Shown here: positions 16,339 through 23,702 of the stretch, one piece after another
Layout: every line of letters begins with the position of its first letter
Numbering within the stretch: the first letter of the stretch is position 1
NCBI GenBank assembly: GCA_905214905.1
Contig: CAJMNK010000017.1
Span: 1-32,017 of the forward strand
DNA: 32,017 bases
DNA from: an uncultured bacterium
Lineage (GTDB): Bacteria; Actinomycetota; Coriobacteriia; Coriobacteriales; Coriobacteriaceae
Reading direction: 5' to 3'
Program-made: the position numbers and the translations under genes
Notes under the pieces: generated by a model
Seen by the model: only the letters and a program-made list of their open reading frames with translations
Database searches by the model: none
What the model was told of the DNA's origin: nothing

Positions 16339-18213
16339 ATGATTGAGCTGCTCAGGCGTTTTGGTGGTAAGTTTCGCCGGTATATGGTGATCGGCCCTGC
16401 GTGCAAGTTGATCGAAGTGATCTTTGACCTGCTGACGCCGCTGGTGATTGCCCAGATGATCGATAAGGGCATTGGCTCGCACGACGTGGACGCCGTCGTC
16501 CACTACGGCATGGTGCTTGCCGCCATGGCCGTGATCGGCATCTCGTTTACGCTCGTCTGCCAAAAGATGGCGGCGCTGACATCGCAGGGCATGGGCACCG
16601 ACATTCGCGGCGCGCTCTACAAGCACATCAACAAGTTGAGCTATGCCGAACTCGACCGCTTTGGCACGCCGTCGCTTATCACGCGCATTACCAACGACGT
16701 CAACCAGGTGCAGCTCGCCGTGGCGCTGGGCGTGCGTATGCTCATCCGCTGGCCTTTCCTGGCGGTGGGCTCCATGATTGCGGCCCTTGCCATCGACCTT
16801 AAGCTCGGTATCATCTTTTTGATTTGCACGCCTGCCATCGGCCTGGTGTTCTGGGTTGTCATGGCGCGCTGCATTCCGTACTACAAGCAGCTACAGGCAA
16901 AGCTCGACCGCATCGCGCTTATCTGCCGCGAAGGCCTTTCGGGCGCTCGCGTGGTCCGTGCGTTTGTGCGCGAAGATCACGAGCGCGAGCGCTTTGCCCA
17001 GGCCGCCGATGACCAGGCCAATACTGCCATCGCGGTGGGCAAGCTCTCGTCGATTCTCAACCCCGTCACGTTTTTGATGATGAACCTGGGCGTGTGCGCC
17101 ATCCTGTGGGTGGGCGGCATCCAGGTCAACGTGGGCGAGCTCACGCAGGGTCAGGTCATGGCGTTTGTGAACTACATGACGCAGACCCTGACCTCCATCG
17201 TGTACGTCGCCAACCTGGTTGTGGTCTTTACCAAGGCGAGCGCCAGCGCGTCGCGTATCAACGAGGTGCTCAATTGTGAGCCGAGCATCACGGACGGGGA
17301 CAACCAGCAGGTCGCGCTGCCCAGGCCGGGTGACCTGGCAAGTGGCGCCACTCCGGTTCCAGCGCTGAGCTTTGACCATGCGAGCTTTTCGTTTGGCGCG
17401 GGTGCGGCAAATGCCGTCGACGATGTGGCCCTGGAGCTGCCGCTGGGCAAAACGCTCGGCATTATCGGCGGCACGGGCAGCGGCAAGTCCACGCTCGTCT
17501 CGCTTATCCCGCGCCTGTACGATGCGGGCACCGGCGGCGTGAGCGTGATGGGTGCCGACGTGCGCGCTTGGCCGCTCGACCAGCTGCGCCATGTGGTCGC
17601 GACTGTTCCACAGCGCGCGTCGCTGGTGAGCGGCACCATCCGCAGCAACTTGACCTGGCGCGACGAGGCTGCGACCGACGAGGATCTCTGGGCGGCGCTC
17701 GACATGGCGCAGGCGAGCGAGTTCGTGCGCAACAAGCCGCAGGGCCTGGATGCTCCGGTCGAGGCAGGCGGCAAAAACTTTAGCGGTGGCCAGCGCCAGC
17801 GCCTGACTATCGCGCGTGCCCTGGTGGGCTCGCCGCAGATTCTGATCATGGACGACTCTGCCTCGGCGCTCGACTTTAAGACTGACGCGGCGCTTCGTCA
17901 TGCCATTCGCGAGCGCAGCGTGCGCGGTGCCGCCGAGGGCGGGCTGCCGCTGACGACTGTCATCGTGAGCCAGCGCGTCTCGACCGTGCGCGATGCCGAC
18001 ATGATCTGCGTACTCGACCACGGCTCGGTTGCGGGCCTTGGCACGCACGATGAGCTGTACGCGACCTGCCAGCTCTATCGCGAGATTTGCCAGTCGCAGC
18101 TGCGCCGCGAGGAGCTCGAGGGCCAGCAGGGGAGCACGACGCCCACGCCCACCCCAAGACTCGCGTCCGCTCCGACCGCCCCCGCATCCGTCTGCGCAAA
18201 GGAGGGCTGCTAA
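16339..18213 (+). CDS. ABC exporter half-transporter, degenerate ATPase subunit
   Basis: A 624-residue protein with an N-terminal six-helix ABC transmembrane domain (about residues 15-310) and a C-terminal ATPase (about 345-585). Walker A GGTGSGKST is at about 377, signature FSGGQRQRL at about 481, Walker B ILIMDDSASALD at about 500. The catalytic glutamate is replaced by Asp (MDDS) and the switch histidine by Gln (VSQRVSTV). These are the marks of the non-hydrolysing site of heterodimeric exporters such as BmrC/BmrD and TM287/288. AGGGAG at 16324-16329 supports ATG 16339 over in-frame codons further upstream. It is followed with no gap by its partner at 18214. The substrate is unknown; it could be a drug or a peptide. 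Confidence 0.92.
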   Translation: MIELLRRFGGKFRRYMVIGPACKLIEVIFDLLTPLVIAQMIDKGIGSHDVDAVVHYGMVLAAMAVIGISFTLVCQKMAALTSQGMGTDIRGALYKHINKLSYAELDRFGTPSLITRITNDVNQVQLAVALGVRMLIRWPFLAVGSMIAALAIDLKLGIIFLICTPAIGLVFWVVMARCIPYYKQLQAKLDRIALICREGLSGARVVRAFVREDHERERFAQAADDQANTAIAVGKLSSILNPVTFLMMNLGVCAILWVGGIQVNVGELTQGQVMAFVNYMTQTLTSIVYVANLVVVFTKASASASRINEVLNCEPSITDGDNQQVALPRPGDLASGATPVPALSFDHASFSFGAGAANAVDDVALELPLGKTLGIIGGTGSGKSTLVSLIPRLYDAGTGGVSVMGADVRAWPLDQLRHVVATVPQRASLVSGTIRSNLTWRDEAATDEDLWAALDMAQASEFVRNKPQGLDAPVEAGGKNFSGGQRQRLTIARALVGSPQILIMDDSASALDFKTDAALRHAIRERSVRGAAEGGLPLTTVIVSQRVSTVRDADMICVLDHGSVAGLGTHDELYATCQLYREICQSQLRREELEGQQGSTTPTPTPRLASAPTAPASVCAKEGC

Positions 18214-20073
18214 ATGAATCCGTATACTTCTTCCGGTTCGGTCGCCACGATGACGGCCAACGTGTCCGGCAACGATAACCTCAACGACTTGGGTGACGGC
18301 CCGCGTCAGCCCGGCGACCCCGAGCGCTACCCCGTGGGCGCGGTAACTCGCCGCCTGCTGGGCTACGTCCGTCCGCATCGCATTTCGTTTACGGCGTCGT
18401 TTGTGAGCGCTGCCATCTCGGTGATCTTACAACTCTATACGCCCATCCTCATCGGCGAGGGCATCGACCTCATCGTTGCCGCCGGGCAGGTGGACTTTGA
18501 CGCGCTGCTGCCGCTCGTTACCAAACTCGCGCTCGTCGTGGTGGGAGCAGCGTCCTTCCAGTGGCTGCAGGGCTACTGCGTCAACCGTCTGTCCTACGAG
18601 ACGGTGCGCGACATGCGTGTGGAGGCGAGCGACAAGCTCAGCCGCATGCCGCTCAGCTTTATCGACGGCCATGCCCACGGCGACCTCATGAGCCGCGTGG
18701 TCAACGATGTCGACCAGGTGGGCGACGGTCTGCTGCAGGGCTTTACCCAGCTTTTCACAGGCGTTATCACCATCGTTGGCACGCTCGCGTTTATGCTCTC
18801 CATTAACCTGACCATGACGCTTGTGGTGGTGCTTGTCACGCCGCTTTCCATTTTTGCCGCCGGCGCCATCGCCAAGCTTTCCAACAAGAGCTTTACGGCC
18901 CAGCAGCGTATTCAGGGTCAACTGGGCGGTCATATCGAGGAGTATGTGGGTGAACAAAAGCTGGTGGATGCGTTTGCCTATGGCCCCAACGCGCAGCTGC
19001 GCTTTGATGCCCTCAACGCCGAGCTCTATACGGCAGGTGAGCGCGCGCAGTTTATGGGTTCGCTCTCCAACCCCGGCACGCGTTTTATCAACAACATCAT
19101 CTACGCCGTGGTCGCCGTGATCGGCTGCGTGGGCGTGATCACGGGTGTGCCGGCGGCGCTTACGGTGGGCGGCGTGCAGATCTTCCTGTCCTACGCCAAC
19201 CAGTACACCAAGCCGTTCAACGAGGTCACCAACGTTATTACGCAGATTCAGACCGCGTACGCCTCGGCGCGCCGCATGTTTGCACTGCTCGATGCGCGCG
19301 AGCAGGAGCCCGACGCTGTGGATGCCATTGAGCTCGCCGCCCCGAAGGGCGAGGTTGCCTTTGAGCATGTGGACTTTAGCTACGTGCCCGACCGCAAACT
19401 GCTGCAGGATATCTGCATCGATGCCAAGCCCGGCACGCGCTTTGCCCTCGTCGGCCCCACGGGCTGTGGCAAGACAACGCTCATCAATTTGCTGCTGCGG
19501 TTCTACGATATCGATGCCGGTCGCATCGCGGTCGATGGCCGTTCCTCGCGTGACTACACGCGCGCAAGCCTGCGCCGTGCCTTTGGCATGGTACTGCAGG
19601 ACACTTGGCTGTTTGAGGGCACGGTGGCGGAAAACATCGCTTACGGTTGTCCCGATGCCACACGCGAACAGGTTATCGAGGCGGCCAAACGCGCGCATGC
19701 GCACAAGTTTATCGTGCAGCTGCCAGGCGGCTACGACACGGTGATTGGCGAGGACGGCGGCACGTTTAGCCAGGGTCAAAAACAGCTGCTGTGCATCGCG
19801 CGCGTCATGCTCACCGACCCGGCGATTTTGCTGCTGGACGAGGCAACGTCGAGCATCGATACGCGTACCGAGCTGCAGGTGCAGGCGGCATTCGACGAGC
19901 TCATGGCAGGTCGCACAAGCTTTGTCGTGGCGCACCGCCTGAGCACCATCCGCAACGCCGACTGCATTCTGGTGATGCGCGACGGCGAGATTATCGAGCG
20001 CGGCACGCACGACGAGCTGCTAGCGGCAGGCGGCTTCTACGCCGAACTCTACCGCAGCCAGTTTGCCCAGTAA
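18214..20073 (+). CDS. ABC exporter half-transporter, catalytic subunit
   Basis: A 619-residue partner of the upstream half-transporter. A 40-residue polar N-terminus precedes the transmembrane domain (about 45-340) and ATPase (about 370-615). Walker A GPTGCGKTT is at about 414, Walker B ILLLDEATSSID at about 538 with a proper catalytic Glu, and the switch His is in VVAHRLSTI. The signature is the altered FSQGQKQLL. Thus its own Walker motifs pair with the partner's good signature to form the active site, while its own altered signature completes the degenerate site. The start codon follows the upstream TAA directly, with AAAGGAGGG at 18198-18206 inside the upstream gene, so the two are co-translated. 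It ends 28 bases from the convergent ATPase gene. Confidence 0.94.
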   Translation: MNPYTSSGSVATMTANVSGNDNLNDLGDGPRQPGDPERYPVGAVTRRLLGYVRPHRISFTASFVSAAISVILQLYTPILIGEGIDLIVAAGQVDFDALLPLVTKLALVVVGAASFQWLQGYCVNRLSYETVRDMRVEASDKLSRMPLSFIDGHAHGDLMSRVVNDVDQVGDGLLQGFTQLFTGVITIVGTLAFMLSINLTMTLVVVLVTPLSIFAAGAIAKLSNKSFTAQQRIQGQLGGHIEEYVGEQKLVDAFAYGPNAQLRFDALNAELYTAGERAQFMGSLSNPGTRFINNIIYAVVAVIGCVGVITGVPAALTVGGVQIFLSYANQYTKPFNEVTNVITQIQTAYASARRMFALLDAREQEPDAVDAIELAAPKGEVAFEHVDFSYVPDRKLLQDICIDAKPGTRFALVGPTGCGKTTLINLLLRFYDIDAGRIAVDGRSSRDYTRASLRRAFGMVLQDTWLFEGTVAENIAYGCPDATREQVIEAAKRAHAHKFIVQLPGGYDTVIGEDGGTFSQGQKQLLCIARVMLTDPAILLLDEATSSIDTRTELQVQAAFDELMAGRTSFVVAHRLSTIRNADCILVMRDGEIIERGTHDELLAAGGFYAELYRSQFAQ

Positions 20074-20101
20074 GCAAGCCCGTGGGGCATGTAACGCAGC
20101 G

Positions 20102-21367
20102 CTAGGGCGCGAGTGTGTCAACGGGGGCAACGATAATGCCCTCGGGCGTTGTATGGGCCGGCATGCCGAACCCGATGACGATGAGCTTGGCCGCGGGTGG
20201 TCTCTCGCCACGCTCGACAAGTTTGCGCTCGAGCCGAAGCAGGTTTGCAGATGCCTCGGGGATCTGCGGACTTCCGAGTTTTACTTCCACGGCAATCCAA
20301 GTTCCATCGCGCCTATGTATAACGGCATCGACCTCGAGATCGTCGGCGTCATGGTAGTGGGACACCGATGAGTCATTTGCGGCTGCATAGACCTTAAGGT
20401 CGTGCAGGACGAGGGATTCGAAGAGCAGTCCCAGCGTCTTAGGGTCGGATGCCAATGACTCCGGATTTGCTCCGAGCAGTGCGACGGCAAGCGATGGGTC
20501 GGCGAGGTGCCTTTTCGCACTTTGCCGCAGCTTTACCGGAGACCTGAGCGCCGGATGCCAGGCCGGGATATCATCGATGATGTGTATTCTGCGCAAGGCA
20601 TCCGTATAGCGCCGCAGCGTACTTCTCGATACATCACCGCCGAGGTCTTTCTCAAGAGACTTTTCGCCGGCAAGAGTGGATTCGTTGCGCGCAAGCGAAG
20701 ACAGAAGAGCTCTGACTTTCTCCGGGTCACGCTTCACGCCGTCAACCCTCGAAACATCCGATTCGCAGACACCGTCGATGTAGGCAGCGGATATACGCAT
20801 TGCATCGGCAGTCGTCTTGCCAACCGCCTGAGGCCAACCACCACGACATAGCAAATCGGCAATATCGGCGATGCCGTTGATGGATCCAAGTGCCGCTTTG
20901 ATGGGGCATCCGTTAAGCAGCGATTCGAGCGAGACCGCCCCTGAGGAAACCCCGAGTTCGGCCAGAGTCATTGTTTCCATGCGCAAGCGTGATATGCGCC
21001 CGATGCCGCTGTGCATCGGTTGGTCGGCGTCGTTTGGTGTTGCTGACCCCGTAAGCAAAAACTGCCCTGGCTCACCGGTCCGACGATCGCATTCGAAACG
21101 TATTGCGTCCCACAGTTTTGGCTCTTCCTGCCACTCATCGATGAGTCTCGGCGTTGCGCCGACTATTGCTTGAGCTGGGTCGATCCTGGCAAGCTGCAGT
21201 GCGGCAAAGTCTCCGGCAGGGTCGGAGAGAGACAGCGATGATTCAGCGAATCGCTGGGCCGTAGTCGTCTTTCCGCACCACTTCGGTCCCTGAATGAGCA
21301 CGGCACCAAAAATGCCAAGATCGCGTTCGATTGAGCGATCGATACATCTACTCATATACTTAGTCAT
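20102..21367 (-). CDS. AAA-type ATPase with DUF4143 (nuclease-fold C-terminus)
   Basis: A 421-residue cytoplasmic protein. Walker A GPKWCGKTT is at residues 27-35, Walker B PRLIDEWQ at about 80-87, and a sensor-like LLTGSATP follows. The DUF4143 C-terminal half contains LGLLFESLVLHDLKVYA, then DDLEVDAVIHRRDGTWIAVEVKLG, a D...ExK arrangement as in PD-(D/E)xK folds. Proteins of this family are common accessory genes in gut bacteria and their role is not established. ATG 21367 is chosen because GGGAAG lies four bases upstream, whereas the in-frame ATG at 21382 has no ribosome site. Its upstream region holds six 23-bp direct repeats. It is convergent with the ABC exporter. Confidence 0.9.
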   Translation of the reverse strand: MTKYMSRCIDRSIERDLGIFGAVLIQGPKWCGKTTTAQRFAESSLSLSDPAGDFAALQLARIDPAQAIVGATPRLIDEWQEEPKLWDAIRFECDRRTGEPGQFLLTGSATPNDADQPMHSGIGRISRLRMETMTLAELGVSSGAVSLESLLNGCPIKAALGSINGIADIADLLCRGGWPQAVGKTTADAMRISAAYIDGVCESDVSRVDGVKRDPEKVRALLSSLARNESTLAGEKSLEKDLGGDVSRSTLRRYTDALRRIHIIDDIPAWHPALRSPVKLRQSAKRHLADPSLAVALLGANPESLASDPKTLGLLFESLVLHDLKVYAAANDSSVSHYHDADDLEVDAVIHRRDGTWIAVEVKLGSPQIPEASANLLRLERKLVERGERPPAAKLIVIGFGMPAHTTPEGIIVAPVDTLAP

Positions 21368-21423
21368 CGTACTTCCCGCCATTCAAAGAAACATTTTGTT
21401 TTATAGCATCTTACCAGCGCGTA

Positions 21424-21561
21424 AAACATTTTGACGAAAAACCATGACACAATTTGACGGTATATTGTGAAACAAATTGACGATATTATATGAAACAATT
21501 TGACGGCGTTTTGTGAAACAGTTTTTCGGCCATTCGTGAAACGTTCTGCGGCGGTTTCAAT
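21424..21561. repeat. Six iteron-like 23-bp direct repeats
   Basis: Units start at 21424, 21447, 21470, 21493, 21516 and 21539, exactly 23 bases apart. The core is AAACAATTTGACGG followed by an AT-rich part and TGTG. TGACG occurs at 21432, 21455, 21478 and 21501; the last two units are degenerate. The array lies between the divergent DUF4143 ATPase and flavodoxin genes, closest to the ATPase promoter. Confidence 0.85.
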
Positions 21562-21627
21562 CCGAAGTACATACTGTTCGAAATCTGTCCAAAGATGTCG
21601 TCTGCGTCGCCAATCGACAGACGGTGG

Positions 21628-21655
21628 TTTACATCTGTCACGTTAGTACTAAGAT
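21628..21655 (+). promoter_or_regulatory. Promoter of the flavodoxin-family gene
   Basis: TTTACA (21628-21633), a 16-base spacer, and TAAGAT (21650-21655), about 60 bases upstream of the start codon. Confidence 0.55.
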
Positions 21656-21714
21656 ATTCATCTAATAAATTGCATTAGTGGCTTTAGTTTTGGGGGAAAC
21701 GAGGCAACGTGACT

Positions 21715-22266
21715 ATGACGTGCTCTTTGGTGGTTAACAGCAAGAGCGGTAATACCAGGATGGTTTCGGGCGCGATCAAGCGCGCTCTGCAGGCTGCGGG
21801 TGTTGAGTTTGTCCATGCCGCGGCGTTGAGCGACGATGCGGATGCAGATCAGGTTGCGTTCGAGGCGCAGGGCGCCTGCGCGGCCGACACGGTGCTCGTC
21901 GGTTTTTGGTGCGACAAGGGCGCATGCACGCCTTCGGTCGCGGCGTTGCTCTCCGCCTTGCACGGCAAGCGCGTCTTTCTGTTTGGCACCTGCGGTTTTG
22001 GCGCCAGCGAGGAGTACTTTAGGCAGATTATCGATCGCGTGACATCAAATCTGGCCGAGGATGCCGAGCTTGCGGGCTGGGCGATGTGCCAGGGCAAGAT
22101 GGGCCCTGCGGTCAAGCAGCGCTACGAGGCCATGCTCGAGCAAGATCCCGATAACACCCGATTTAAGATGCTGCTCGACAACTGGGTTGCCGCGAAGGAC
22201 CATCCCACCAAGGAGGATCTGGACAACATGGCTGCAGCCGCTAAGAAGGCCGTGCTGGGCGAGTAG
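21715..22266 (+). CDS. Flavodoxin-family protein
   Basis: A 183-residue protein beginning MTCSLVVNSKSGNTRMVSGA: beta-strand 1 and a phosphate-binding loop (SKSGNT) that fits FMN binding in flavodoxins. Further matches to the flavodoxin-like group are ADTVLVGFWCDKGACTPSV and KRVFLFGTCGFGASEEYF, which resemble the short flavodoxin-domain proteins of gut anaerobes, some of which partner with flavin reductases. No reductase is next to it here. It probably carries electrons in the cytoplasm; the partner is unknown. GTG 21709 is an alternative start two codons upstream with closer GAGG (four bases); ATG 21715 has it ten bases away. A strong terminator follows. Confidence 0.85.
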   Translation: MTCSLVVNSKSGNTRMVSGAIKRALQAAGVEFVHAAALSDDADADQVAFEAQGACAADTVLVGFWCDKGACTPSVAALLSALHGKRVFLFGTCGFGASEEYFRQIIDRVTSNLAEDAELAGWAMCQGKMGPAVKQRYEAMLEQDPDNTRFKMLLDNWVAAKDHPTKEDLDNMAAAAKKAVLGE

Positions 22267-22309
22267 CTTCGCCGTTCGCGGTGCCGTGCATTCAATCGTA
22301 CAAACGTGA

Positions 22310-22336
22310 AAGCCTCGAGATTCTCGAGGCTTTTTT
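22310..22336 (+). terminator. Intrinsic terminator of the flavodoxin gene
   Basis: AAGCCTCGA (22310-22318) pairs with TCGAGGCTT (22324-22332), with loop GATTC, followed by a T6 run (22331-22336). Confidence 0.9.
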
Positions 22337-22378
22337 CTTGACATGAGGGCGCCCCTTTATTGATGGAAGGCCCAATAA

Positions 22379-22686
22379 GCGGATATTCCATGCCCAGATG
22401 TGTTCAGAGCGGGACGGGCTTTCCGGATGGGCGGGGTTGTGGAAGCTGTGCCCGGGAATTTGCCTTTGGAGTGGGATGCAGTTTCCCGTTGAAGGGCTCT
22501 GTGGAAAATGCATCCCAGTATTCGGCTGAGAAATGGGATGCATTTTCCAGTTGAGCGCCTTGGCGGAAAGTGCGACCCGGAATTTGTGATCGAAGCGGGA
22601 TACGGCTTCCCAGCGGGGCCACAAGCGGAAACCGCGTCCCACTCCGGACGTGAATTTTGGGACACGGTTCTCAGAGGGTTATGGGC
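22379..22686. repeat. Tandem array of five about 62-bp hairpin units
   Basis: Units begin at 22379 (60 bp), 22439, 22501, 22563 and 22625 (62 bp each), all starting G(T/C)GGA. Each has the plan GGAA-x-CCC ... GGGA-x-TTCC. The unit at 22501 has perfect 15-bp arms (GGAAAATGCATCCCA at 22503-22517; its complement at 22534-22548). The unit at 22625 pairs over most of GGAAACCGCGTCCCA against 22658-22672. The others are diverged, mostly by transitions, some keeping G-U pairing. It encodes nothing recognisable and lies between the flavodoxin terminator and the SipW operon. Confidence 0.85.
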
Positions 22687-22759
22687 TGCGAACTAGATGG
22701 TGCAGCCATAAACTCCAATAATAGGGGGTCGGAAATAAATGGCACTTCCAGCAGTTTAT

Positions 22760-22788
22760 TTTAATGTGGGGGGGGGTACCATTATTTT
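22760..22788 (+). promoter_or_regulatory. Possible promoter with G9 tract in its spacer
   Basis: Nine G (22768-22776) lie in AT-rich DNA. Weak hexamers TTTAAT (22760-22765) and TATTTT (22783-22788) are exactly 17 bases apart with the G9 in the spacer. The hexamers match consensus at only about 3 and 4 of 6 positions. The stretch 22690-23050 holds no supported gene. Confidence 0.3.
22768..22776 (+). repeat. G9 homopolymer upstream of the SipW operon
   Basis: Nine consecutive G, 299 bases before the signal peptidase start, in otherwise AT-rich non-coding DNA. It is the same length class as the tracts in the two sortase-anchored protein genes. Confidence 0.9.
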
Positions 22789-22918
22789 AGTTTCGCAAAA
22801 AATCGATCCCTCTATGGGGAAGTTGCGTAGGGGGTTAGTCATAGATATTGGATAGAACAGACTAATTGGGGATAAATGACCACTTACGCCAAAATAAGTA
22901 GCATTTAGCGACAAAACA

Positions 22919-22947
22919 TTGAAAAATGTGTAACACATCGCTATGTT
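22919..22947 (+). promoter_or_regulatory. Main candidate promoter of the SipW operon, with internal operator-like dyad
   Basis: TTGAAA (22919-22924), a 17-base spacer, TATGTT (22942-22947). The spacer holds a perfect 13-base dyad ATGTGTAACACAT (22926-22938), positioned like a repressor site between -35 and -10. The implied leader is about 120 bases. Confidence 0.55.
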
Positions 22948-23074
22948 TTTATTACGAAAAGATTCCAAATTGGCTTATTTCGGACTCACTTTTTCAAGCG
23001 CCTTGCGGTTCCTGTTGAAACTTGCGGACCTTTGGATGGGTCGAATAGGTCCTCAAGGGGGATGAATTATCACT

Positions 23075-23632
23075 TTGACGGCGCGTAGACTCAAACGATT
23101 TATTACGCTTTTGAATAGCTTGGCGTTCGCGCTTGTCATAGCCCTTGCCGTTGTTTCTTTTGTGCCTCGCGCATTTGGATACATGCCCTTTGCTGTGCTT
23201 TCGGGCTCTATGGAACCCGAGCTTCCCGTTGGCTCCATGGTGTTTGTCCGCCAGGTTGAGCCAACGGATATTGCCGTGGGCGACAATGCAACCTTTTACC
23301 GATCGGACGGCGCCGTGGTGACGCACCAGGTGTACGAGGTCGACCCTGTGGCGCAGACGATCAGCACGCAGGGAATCGCAAACATAAATGCAGATGGAAC
23401 CATCATGCACGACGCCGAGCAGACGCCTTTTTCACGCGTGATCGGTGTCGTTTCTTTTTGTGTCCCTTACCTGGGCTTCGTTAACGCATATTGCACGACG
23501 ATGCCCGGTTTGCTTGTTGTGGTGGCCGTTCTGGCGCTGCTGATCGCGGCGTCGATTGTGCTCGATCGGGTGGTTCCCGACGAGTCTGCGGGCAAGCATG
23601 CTCGCGCGCATGCGAGGGAGCGGCGTTCATAG
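23075..23632 (+). CDS. sipW: SipW-type signal peptidase I (S26B)
   Basis: A 185-residue membrane protease. The N-terminal membrane segment is at about residues 12-32 (LLNSLAFALVIALAVVSFVP). The catalytic Ser is in VLSGSMEPELPVGSMVFV. The second catalytic residue is His in VVTHQVYEVD rather than Lys, as in the ER/SipW branch. A C-terminal membrane segment (GLLVVVAVLALLIAASIVL) and a basic tail follow. It should process the SipW-type precursors encoded at 23703, 24482 and 30636. The start is TTG 23075; the AAGGGGG ribosome site (23055-23061) is 13 bases away. An ATG at 23062 opens only an eight-codon frame that overlaps the start, so translational coupling or a non-standard start is possible. 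Confidence 0.9.
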   Translation: MTARRLKRFITLLNSLAFALVIALAVVSFVPRAFGYMPFAVLSGSMEPELPVGSMVFVRQVEPTDIAVGDNATFYRSDGAVVTHQVYEVDPVAQTISTQGIANINADGTIMHDAEQTPFSRVIGVVSFCVPYLGFVNAYCTTMPGLLVVVAVLALLIAASIVLDRVVPDESAGKHARAHARERRS

Positions 23633-23702
23633 CGGCAGGGAAAAGCGTCGGCGGCGGTAGGGGCCGTTGCCGGGGAAAACGATTCTCGAAAGGAAGAGAA
23701 CG

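Noticed and set aside
16891..20010. Long minus-strand open frames (about 495 and 527 codons) opposite the ABC exporter
   Set aside because: The plus strand carries all ABC motifs; the antisense frames have His/Arg-rich compositional bias only.
20074..20101. Terminator between the convergent ABC exporter and ATPase genes
   Set aside because: Only 28 bases with no stem followed by a T-run; no support for one.
21424..21561. Plasmid or phage replication origin (iterons)
   Set aside because: No replication initiator, partition or integrase gene is in the window; the surroundings are chromosomal.
22379..22686. CRISPR-like array
   Set aside because: Units are contiguous, each is a hairpin, there are no constant repeats separating unique spacers, and no cas genes are near.
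22756..22968. 70-residue minus-strand frame ending in a Pro run from the C9 tract
   Set aside because: No signal peptide, no ribosome site, AT-rich non-coding composition; the homopolymer is better read as a plus-strand regulatory feature.
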